Shown: positions 55,955-64,000 of the stretch, one piece after another
Position numbering within the stretch: position 1 is the first letter of the stretch
Layout of the letters: every line of letters starts with the position of its first letter
Assembly (NCBI GenBank): GCA_030063045.1
Contig: JAQSEB010000155.1
Location: forward strand, 1-64,000
DNA length: 64,000 nucleotides
Reading direction: 5' to 3'
From: Pratylenchus scribneri
Taxonomy: Eukaryota; Nematoda; Chromadorea; Rhabditida; Pratylenchidae
Notes under the pieces: generated by a model
Databases searched by the model: none
Seen by the model: only the letters and a program-made list of their open reading frames with translations
Told to the model about the DNA's origin: nothing
Made by a program: the position numbers and the translations under genes

Positions 55955-58900
55955 TTATTCAACATTTGGTAAACAAGAGGCCAAGCCATTTGTCGCTTCT
56001 TTTATCCAGCCACAATGTTTCGTAATCCGTGTATGGATATCTGAATGTGTTAATTTTAATATAAGATAATAATTGGTTTGTTTTATTGAATTTATCATTC
56101 TGAATTTATGTTCCCCAAAAATTCTTTTTAGCTTAAATTTTTGAAAATATTTTTATGCAGATTTTCAGGTCTATTTTTGACACATGAGAATGAGACTATT
56201 TTACAAAATAATACCAACTTTTACCAATAAGCTGCAGAGAGAATTAATTGTATTTATCAAAATATTAAATGCTCATTTATTTATTGTTTATTTGACGACC
56301 AAAAATAGATTATATTAATAATAATTTAGGCAATAAATGTTGAATTTACAATTTTTGAGACTTATCCACTCTTTAAAAGATATATAATAATTTTTCTCGG
56401 TATAATTAATTATAATTATTATATTATAATGGGATCGCAAACAGAAAATTACTCTGCAAAAAATGAATCAACCTGGCGAAGTACAATGATGATCTCCTAA
56501 ATAGGCGATTGCGATGCCCAGCTGGAACCAACGGCTTTGGGATTTTTTGTGAATTTGCACCGCCACTGTCACCCTTTAATTTAATTTTTTAGATGCTGAT
56601 CAATTAGGTTAACATGCTATTTTTTTTCCTCCAAAAAAAACTTTTTTTCCGCCAAAAAAATCTTTTTTACCGCCAAGACTTTTTTTCCTCCAAAAATCAC
56701 TTTTTTACCGCCAATACTTCTTTTTCCTCCAAAAATAACTTTTTTTACCGCCAATGACCACAAAAATGAAATTTTTGATTTTTTTTTTCCTAAAAATCAT
56801 AAAGTAAATGGAATGAAGCTCTCTCAGCCAAATAAGAAATAATCTTACTTAGCTTTGAAAAATCTTTATTCTAGCCCTGACCCTAATCTTACAATATCTT
56901 TATCCTATTCTTAGCCCCTAGAACCCTTGCTTCGACCCTTAGCCCCTAACCCTTAGGACCCATGCTCCCAACCTAACCTATCCTAACCATAGCCCTTAGC
57001 CCCTAGGACCCATGCTCCGACCCTAACCTAACCTAACCCTAGCCCATAGTCCCTAGATCCGATGCTCCAACCCGTGTCTAAGTCCTAAATAGTGGCCCTA
57101 AAACATATTTTAAATAAAAAATTATAGATTTTTTTGAGCATTGAACGTTTGAAATGGGTTGGATTAAATTCAATTTTTTGATTTTTTAGAAAAAAAAATC
57201 AAAAATTCATTTTTAGGGTCATTGGCGGTAAAAAAGTTATTTTTGGAGGAAAAAGAGGTATTGGCGGTAAAAAAGTGATTTTTGGAGGAAAAAAAGTCTT
57301 GGCGGTAAAAAAGATTTTTTTGGCGGAAAAAAAAGTTTTTTTTGGAGGAAAAAAAGGTTATCACATTAGGTTATATCATTAAAAAATTAATAAAATAAAA
57401 ACGGTTTAAAAAATTGTGGCCCGTATTTTAAAAAGTGTTTTGCTTGTATTTAGCAATAAGGAATTTTATATAGTCAAAATGAAAAATTATTATTAGATGG
57501 ATATTAATTGTTCTTAAGTCAGTTTCGATTGAGAAAATGGATGCAATTGAGAACCGAGATTAGTAATCTATATCTAAAATAACCCAAAATATAAGAAATC
57601 GAAAACCGATTTTTTTAAAAATCGAAACCAGATTTTAGAACCGGCGGTATCTGTCTAAAACCGACTTGGAACACTCTAATCATCGTATTATAAAAAAAAA
57701 AAACTATGGTACCTCGCATATATCGGATGGGGCAGCCGAAGTGCAAAAGAGATTCTCCATTTTTAAATATGGATCCCTGCTAAAAAAACAAAATTAATAT
57801 CAATCATGATTATGATGAATGTTAATTTTTATATTTTATGAAAGTATGTATGTGAATTTTAAAGCTAACAAAAGTTTGCACATTGACCAAAATTTCTCAA
57901 ATAATATTTCAAACTATTTATAAAACTGTCTTTGTTAATTTTTAGGTTAATATTTTTATAAAAATGATTAAATAAATAAAATTAAAAAAATTTTGTCGAA
58001 AAAAAAAACTAAAACAGCGCAATTATTCTATTTTGCAACTTTTTTCAAATTCATTTTTTTGGTCATACTCACCAATACTTTTTCTAATCTATTTACAATC
58101 GTCTTAATAAAATGGTACCAAATTTGTTGAATTTAAAACCAATATTCATTTGAAAATTTGGCCTGGTAATTGTTACACAAAAATTGGGGTTCCATCCATT
58201 TTACCTTACTTAGACAAACATCGCTTTCTTCAATTTCAACTGTGCCAACATGCAACTTTGGTTGATCTATGTCTTCCTTTCCTAAAATACTAATTAATTA
58301 TTCTATCCGCAACATTTGTACAATTAACAGAATTTGCTCATTTCCAAAATATATACATAAAAATAAAGGTTATAAATTATATTTGCAAATTCCAATTTAA
58401 TTGAATATGTGTAAATTTTATAGAGCAAATGATTTCCTAAATATCAATTTGGAAAACAAAACTTAATACCAACTTTGAGTTTGGCCCCATCCAGCAATCA
58501 TTGCTTTTTTTTCTGCCTTTTTATCAAAATTAGGCAAACAAATTGGTCGCACTGTTTCAGAAAATTTTAATGGAGATGCCAACTAAAATATCAAATTTAT
58601 ATCCATTTATTTAATTAACAAACCTCTATAATTCCAATATCAGCTTTTGAAGAGCTATCTACGGCATTGTAATTGGGATTAGGGAAAATCTGTATTTTGA
58701 AATTTAGTAATATTAATTTAGAAATGAAAAAATAAGTAAAAATATAATAGACAAATTGTTTTGGTTTAGGACTATGAAAGAATGGATATGAATATTAAAG
58801 ATGATAATGTTATAAAAAATCTTAAATGAAGTGACCAAAAATCATCTCATTCAATACTATATGTAGCAGACAAAAATTGGGCATTTCCGGACTTGACCAG

Positions 58901-59959
58901 GCTCTTAATTGGGCAATTTAGGAAACCTCTGGTACAAGACTTTGTTCAGATTTGAAAAATGAATCTCGAAATGGCCGATTAGTTTCTGAAATTTCAATTT
59001 CAAACAGGTTTTAGGGCATAGGTAAAAGATACTAAACCAGTTTTTTTATACAAATACATAGCATTCAGAAATTGAAATTTCAAAGGTTAAATTGACCATG
59101 CTTGAATGGAATGAGCTTATTTTCAAATTGAACAAAGTCTAGAGGTCGATTTCATAAATTGCCCAGCTTAAAGCCTTGCAATTCCGGAAATGCCCAATTT
59201 CCAAAGCAAATGCAATTGTAGCTTTTGACATCAATGCCATATTCCGACCTTTTTTGAGCGAATTTTAATTCCTTCGTGACGGCTGTCATTCCAATTCACT
59301 GTTCCAACATGTATTGTAAACCAATCGCTTTCGGCCGGATTCCATGGTCCCGTTTCATTTCCTGTTGAATGTATCAAAAAGGGAACTAGACAATGGCCGG
59401 CAGTCATTATGTGCTCTTCGGATATGATTGTGGCACTGCAAGGGGTTAATGGTCCATAGGGTCTAGGGTCATTGAATAAAACGGCCATCCAAGGCAATGC
59501 GGAGGCATTCGTGACCACTATGCCATTAACTATCTATTAATGAAGGAAATGAGAAAATATTAAGTAAATATTATATTTTACCTCTAATTTATGCCCATTA
59601 TAATATTCTAAATTGGCTGAGTCATGAGTAAATGATGATAGGCCACAAGAAATTTTGGCGAGACTGAAAATAAAAAAAAGGTAGATAAAAAACATTAGAA
59701 AAGATTTTTTCGAATATTCGAAATTTTATTATGTGCTTTTCAATTTGATTTAGATAAATAAATTGAATCATCAATATTTTATTGCTCAAGTAGTTGCTGT
59801 CAAATAAGTGTATAAGATGAATTGTAGCAGGGTCTTTTAAATAAAAATTTAAAAAAATGCTTACAGTGAATTTTCAGCCGGTGAAAAATAGTCGACAAAT
59901 AGTTTTTGATAGAATAGTAGTGGAAAAAATATTGCCAAGTCCGATATTGTGAACATCAT
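55955..59959 (-). pseudogene. Trypsin-like serine protease with two frame breaks
   Basis: Exons in order: 59959-59865, 59663-59582, 59533-59249, 58689-58624, 58582-58470, 58289-58205, 57779-57713, 56573-56473 and 56040-55955. The protease starts IVNGIVVTNASALPW; the catalytic His is in MTAGHC, Asp in KADIGIIE, and Ser in GDSGGA, with PSDICEGDSGG giving the Asp that confers trypsin-like specificity. C-terminal words RWFQLGIAIAYLG and IHTRITKHCGWIKEA complete the fold. The N-terminus (MMFTISDLAIFFPLLFYQ) may be a weak signal peptide. Two joins fail: exon 6 to 7 needs a different phase, and between GDSGG and RWFQLG a six-A run shifts frame by one. Either this is a recent pseudogene, or an exon is missed and the A-run is a sequence error. 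A large foldback element sits in the intron 57712-56574. Confidence 0.7.
56605..57375. mobile_element. Large foldback element with about 180-bp arms
   Basis: The left arm (56609-56790) is built of tcttttttaccgccaa and ctttttttcctccaaaaa units; the right arm (57180-57370) is the reverse complement, with ttggcggtaaaaaagt and tttttggaggaaaaa units. Each arm contains alternating cctcc and ccgcc blocks. The 390-bp centre holds ccctaacc and tagcccctag words in direct order. No transposase is visible. It lies in an intron of the protease gene. Confidence 0.9.
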
Positions 59960-60905
59960 TCCATTCCAACTAAATAATGTAAATGCCAATCAATAATATT
60001 GGATTATTAAAATAGTAATCCATAATTTTTGGGTGAAATAGTCGGTTTAAAAATCATTTTCGGAAAAAAATGGCAAAATGAAACAAATTAGAAATATTTG
60101 GGCTGATGAATGAATGACTATGAGATTGTTGGTTGACCTACTTTTTTATTAATTATTATTGTTCTTTTGGCTTGGCTTCGCTTTTTTGAAAGAATGAATA
60201 AATGGGGAACCTAAACAGTATTAATTCATTTATTCCACCTAATAAAATAATAGGTAAAACATCATTAATTAAATTTGGATAAAAATACTATTGTCAAAGA
60301 TTTAATGGTGCTCATTACTAGAGTTGTTCAAAATTGGTTTCGGTTTGAGAAATTGATGAAATTTCTAATCGAAATTTGAAAATTTTACTCAAAAAACAAA
60401 AAAAAATTAGAGAAACTGAAATCGAAAATGGACAATTTTTAATAATCGAGTTTTCAAATTGACATGCCCGACAAAACTGATTTATCATCCTTCAAATTCA
60501 ATTAAATTTATTACATTTTAATATTTATTTTATTCATCCCTGCGATTATTGCTTTATAAATAAATATTTATATGTTTTCGTTTATATCACAAAGTTTTGT
60601 GTGGAAAAATAATAACTTGAACCAATATTTAAGTGAAAATTACAATGTAAAAATAGAAATAAAATATAATAACCGGCTGAGCAAAATAAAAGTTTGAAAT
60701 TATTAAATGAAAATATTTTTGACAGGAAAATGGCAAGGAAACATAGAAAAATATTAAAATATTAGCATAAAAATGACATAGAAAAATATTAAAATATTAG
60801 CATAAAAATAGAAAAATATTAAAATATTAGCATAAAAATGAAATCAACAAAAAATGTGGAAATGATGAAATGATTTGAAAGATTTTGGGTTTATCTTTCT
60901 GCTCA
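59960..60905. other. Intergenic interval
   Basis: AT-rich with no gene. It includes a three-unit tandem repeat at 60745-60840 and presumably the protease promoter. Confidence 0.4.
60745..60840. repeat. Three-unit tandem repeat, AATATTAAAATATTAGCATA
   Basis: The unit gaaaaatattaaaatattag with cataaaaat occurs three times in a row with spacing of 31-36 bases. Confidence 0.85.
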
Positions 60906-61519
60906 TTAAACTCGGCTGACACGGGAGGATGAAGCACCAAATCGTTTTTGGCCCGCCGGTGAATTCTGTTCAATGGCCTCCTCCCTTTGAGGGAATTGTT
61001 GATAACTTTGGCTGGCCCAATTCGATGGGGAATGTTCCGCAGAGGTCCCGGCAACAGAATTTGCTGAGGAATCACCGATGAATGCGATGTTTTGGAAGGC
61101 ACCATTCCCATTCCTCCTTTGTGCATTAGCCAATAATGGCCTTGGACTTTGGCTGATTTGTTGATGGTTGGAGGAAATATTGAATATTGCTGGAGGCCGG
61201 CTGCCCAAACTATGAACTTTTGGTCGAATTGGTAATTCATAATCGGCTGAAAAAGGGAGAAAAAATATATAAAATATTTGCATTCCAAAAAAAATAATAA
61301 ATATATTTAAATAAATTATTTATTAATTTTCCCACCGGAAGGGTCAAGTCCAGTGCTGGTGGTCATTGTCGAGAATGAACTGCTTTGATGGCCCAAATGT
61401 TGTCTTTGTTGATGTGGCTGCTGTTTGGCAGCATTCATTAGTCGAGGATGATGCTTTTTGGTGGCTGAATTCTCTGCAAAATAAAAAGAAAATTTTTTCC
61501 CATTTTCAGTTTCCACCAT
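60906..61519 (-). CDS. Gln- and Ser-rich protein, unknown
   Basis: Two exons (61519-61336 and 61246-60906) join in phase 1 and give 174 residues. The first is rich in Gln, His and Ser (AAKQQPHQQRQHLGHQSSSF); the second has Arg-Pro and Asn-Ser-rich stretches and ends SSSRVSRV. The protein has no signal peptide or membrane segment and looks disordered, like a regulatory or RNA-binding tail. The first exon may begin at the cag acceptor within it, in which case more exons lie upstream. Function unknown. Confidence 0.5.
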
Positions 61520-61880
61520 TCTTTAATACCAATTTTTATAAAATTAATTATGCCCAACAAAATTATATTTCGCATTAATTTAAATTTCTTGGCGTAATCT
61601 GCCCATTGCTTATATCGATTTTTTAATTGTTTCCTATTTTAGTTTAAGAGAAATGAACTTTAAACTTTATCATTATCTTTATCAATAAATTTTTTATTAA
61701 CATTTTAAACGCATAATATTTATTTTGCCGAAAAATTATTGAATTTTCATACTTAAAAATAATCATTTTATTTAAGGCCATATAACTTGGCCAAATCAAG
61801 CATCTTTAAGATCCAATACTCTGAGCTTTAGGCTCTTAAACATGCCATCTCTTAGCCTAAATTTAAGGGCATGCCGACAC

Positions 61881-61960
61881 TTGCGGATTGGACATTTGCG
61901 GACCGACAATTGCGGACCGACATTTGCGGATTGGACATTTGCGGACCGACAATTGCGGAC
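61881..61960. repeat. Two-unit repeat, TTGCGGATTGGACATTTGCG
   Basis: A 43-base unit of gcgga, ccgacaattgcggaccgaca and ttgcggattggacattt occurs twice, itself made of 14- to 15-base sub-units with a shared ttgcgga. G+C is far above the surroundings. Confidence 0.85.
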
Positions 61961-62156
61961 CCTACTATAGTTGAATTTTCCGGATTAGCCAACAAAATAT
62001 TAAAAATGAATATTGAAAATATATTTTAAAATCTGTAAATCCCTTGCTCCGATATTTGCGCTATTTTTTGACGAAATTACAACCTTGCGATATGTTAGAC
62101 TTCTTTAAGAATCCTATGCTCCGAGCCCATAAGCCCTAAACTTAGCCCTAACCCTA

Positions 62157-62564
62157 TGTCGTTGAAACGATTTTTCATATCTCCTATTTTATTCAAAAAA
62201 CAATTGGTTTCAGCGATTTTCCCGCCTTTCACATTATTTTTGTTTATTAATAATATTTTTTTTTTTCGGAATTATTTTTGTCCAAAATTCCATAAATAAT
62301 TCGCCCCGCCCTTTTTTGGACCATATAAAAAGCCCTGGAATTGTCCCCCAAAATCACTTCTCCGCTTATATTATTCCTGTCCCACAAACCCACAATTCAC
62401 AAATTAAATTGCGAGCTTTTTCCATTTTATTTTGATTCGCTAAATATTTTTTATCCGTGATAAATTTATTTAATTCGAATTTCTTGTTGGAAAAAAAGGG
62501 GAAAAAACGAGTCTAGGAATTGCCTTCCTTCCTCATTCATTCCCTAAAGACCCATCTACCGACA
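62157..62564 (+). mobile_element. Candidate 5' LTR of a BEL/Pao retrotransposon
   Basis: The segment begins TGTCGTTGAAACG and ends ctaCCGACA, giving TG..CA termini with a 5-base inverted TGTCG/CGACA. A TATA box (tataaaa, 62324-62330) and a downstream start-like region fit an LTR promoter. Two bases after the end comes tggtgccgctacgaacg, a tRNA primer-site candidate. The 3' LTR is outside the window, so the boundary is inferred. Confidence 0.6.
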
Positions 62565-62566
62565 AG

Positions 62567-62584
62567 TGGTGCCGCTACGAACGC
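62567..62584 (+). other. Candidate primer binding site
   Basis: tggtgccgctacgaacgc begins with TGG, the complement of tRNA CCA ends, and lies directly after the candidate LTR. The matching tRNA was not identified. Confidence 0.45.
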
Positions 62585-62689
62585 GAATCTGTCTTGGGAA
62601 TTGTTTCGGAAAAAAAGCAAAGGATTTGTTTCGGAAAAAGCAAAGGAATTGTTCGGAAATTGAATTAAGGAGAAGTCAAATTGGGAAAA

Positions 62690-63010
62690 ATTGTTTTTGT
62701 TATTCAACTCAAAGGCGAAGTTGAATAAAAATTGTATTGAAAAATTGGTTTTGTCGTTCAATTGTCGAGTGAAATTGAACAGAAATTGCAGTTCCGAAGT
62801 TGAACTCAAATTGAAAAATTGTTTTTGTCGTTCAACTATCAGGTGAAGTTGAACAGAAATTGGAATCGAATTGAAATCAAGTTGAGGAAAAAATTGTTTC
62901 CGTTCGTTCAACTATCGAGTGAAGTTGAACAGAAAATTGGAATTGAAATTGGAAATCAATTGAAAATCGTTTCCGTTCATTCAACTGTTGAGTGAATCGA
63001 ATTGAAATTG
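62690..63010 (+). repeat. Palindromic tandem repeats in the retrotransposon leader
   Basis: The motif gttcaact followed by atcgagtgaagttgaac recurs about five times between 62697 and 62995 with spacers such as agaaattggaattgaa. Each unit pairs with itself (GTTCAACT with AGTTGAAC), so the leader RNA would fold as a row of hairpins before gag. Confidence 0.8.
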
Positions 63011-63163
63011 AAGTTGGGAGATTGGAACTGTTCAATCTTGTTCAAGTCAAAATTGAAATTTTTCTTGAAATTGTGGAAACCCAACTCGGATTAATTTTGT
63101 TTGAATAAATTTGTCCTTATTAATTGAAATTATATTGAAATTTTGAAGTGAAATTTGTTCACG

Positions 63164-64000
63164 ATGTCTGGTTCGTACAAGTCAATGATTGCTCCAGCCT
63201 TGAAAAGGTTGAGAGTGCATATTGGAGTACTGGAACCAATTTTAATAAAGGAAACGATTACTGATGAGGAAAAAACGACTGTGATTAGTCATGGAAAAAA
63301 AGTACAAAGTATTCTGGAAACATTGGAAACGAAAAATGAATTGTGGTTGAAATTTCTAAATGGATTGTCTGCTGAAAGAGCAGCAACTGAACAAGCAACT
63401 TATGATAATTATAATGTTGAGGAAAAGCATTTTTATGAATGGATTGAAAAAGGTCGAGAAGTCCTGGATAATATTTATGAATTGGAATCGGATGAGCCCG
63501 AAGCCCTGAACACAAGTAATGGAAATGGGGCAGGAAGAAATCGGGAACCGGTCGAGGAAAGGCAATTGAATGTTCAATTGCCGAGATTGCAATTGCCAGA
63601 ATTCAGCGGTGATCCGCACAAATGGATTTCGTTTTGGCAATGTTTTGAAAGTTCTGTGGACAAACAGAACTTCAGTAAAGTGGATAAAATGAATTTTTTG
63701 TTGAGTTGCTTGAAAGGAGAGGCAAAGGATGCCGTTTCGGATTTAATGTTGTCAAATGAAAATTATAAAATCGCAGTGGAGACTTTGAAAAAGAGATTCG
63801 GTGATAAAAACATTCTTGTTGAAGCATTGGAAGCTGAATTGTTCAGCATGACTCCTGCACAGGATAATCCACTTTCGTTGAAGAAAACTGTGGATAAAAT
63901 TGAAAAAATCTTTCGCCAATTGGAAAGCATTGGTGAGGAAATTGATAGTTCCGTTTGGACATCATTGATTAAGTCAAAACTGCATCGGAATTTCCTTATG
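63164..64000 (+). CDS. BEL/Pao retrotransposon gag (partial, runs off the window)
   Basis: An open frame of 279 codons reaches the end of the window. The N-terminal part is helical and charged. The stretch LQLPEFSGDPHKWISFWQCF, followed by KVDKMNFLLSCLKGEA and LKKRFGDKNILVEALEAELF, is the DUF1759-type capsid region that marks BEL/Pao elements of nematodes and insects. Gag builds the particle that packages element RNA; protease, reverse transcriptase and integrase should follow beyond 64000. No stop or frameshift was seen, so the copy may be young. The start was chosen as the first ATG after the leader repeats. Confidence 0.9.
   Translation, partial: MSGSYKSMIAPALKRLRVHIGVLEPILIKETITDEEKTTVISHGKKVQSILETLETKNELWLKFLNGLSAERAATEQATYDNYNVEEKHFYEWIEKGREVLDNIYELESDEPEALNTSNGNGAGRNREPVEERQLNVQLPRLQLPEFSGDPHKWISFWQCFESSVDKQNFSKVDKMNFLLSCLKGEAKDAVSDLMLSNENYKIAVETLKKRFGDKNILVEALEAELFSMTPAQDNPLSLKKTVDKIEKIFRQLESIGEEIDSSVWTSLIKSKLHRNFLM

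Noticed and set aside
62537..62911. Minus-strand frame of 124 codons opposite the retrotransposon leader
   Set aside because: It is a shadow of the palindromic leader repeats, with a repeating FLFNF pattern.
1..64000. tRNA, rRNA or other structured RNA genes
   Set aside because: No cloverleaf with A and B boxes, and no rRNA-like conserved stretch, was noticed on either strand by reading; a covariance-model scan would be needed to be sure.

Overview
The window is AT-rich animal DNA with small multi-exon genes on both strands, introns bounded by GT..AG, and an intron-borne load of short inverted-repeat elements. The gene set (two-pore TWK-type potassium channels, a nematode-style serpentine receptor, a SPRY protein, an F-box-like protein, an SLC22 carrier, CDK11, a SIM-like bHLH-PAS factor and a BEL/Pao retrotransposon) fits a nematode. 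The base composition suggests an AT-rich clade such as the root-knot and related plant-parasitic lineages; that last step is inference. Gene models were built by hand by requiring open frames, splice sites and matching intron phase, so exon limits are predictions.

Layout. 0-5 kb: a nine-or-more-exon F-box-like gene on the minus strand. 5.7-8.3 kb: an ARL8-like GTPase and a small secreted peptide, both plus. 8.5-9.9 kb: a SPRY-domain gene, minus. 10.4-26.8 kb: two adjacent K2P potassium channel genes, then a 6.3 kb tandem duplication. It copies the second channel (losing its 5' end in copy B) together with a convergent seven-transmembrane receptor whose first intron holds a TTCCGGAA satellite. 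26.8-29 kb: non-coding, with old repeats. 29-34.5 kb: a small unknown gene and CDK11, both minus. 34.5-37.6 kb: repeat-rich intergenic DNA. 37.6-40.5 kb: two neighbouring genes for Pmp3-like hydrophobic proteins that carry signal peptides and a RAKR site. 40.6-46.2 kb: a SIM/NPAS-like bHLH-PAS factor, minus. 47.4-53 kb: an SLC22-type carrier, minus. 53-56 kb: mostly empty. 56-60 kb: a trypsin-like protease, minus, with two breaks in frame. 60.9-61.5 kb: a small unknown gene. 62.2-64 kb: the 5' LTR, leader and gag start of a BEL/Pao element running off the window.

No operon-like functional pathway ties these genes together. The strongest local themes are gene duplication (three K2P copies, two receptors, two Pmp3-like genes) and repeated insertion of at least four families of short terminal-inverted-repeat elements, mostly into introns. 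The most interesting signals are the Gln-to-Leu change in the ARL8-like GTPase, the Trp-containing P1 filter shared by all K2P copies, the secreted or processed Pmp3 format, and the in-frame satellite inside the receptor intron. No rRNA, tRNA or CRISPR array was seen.
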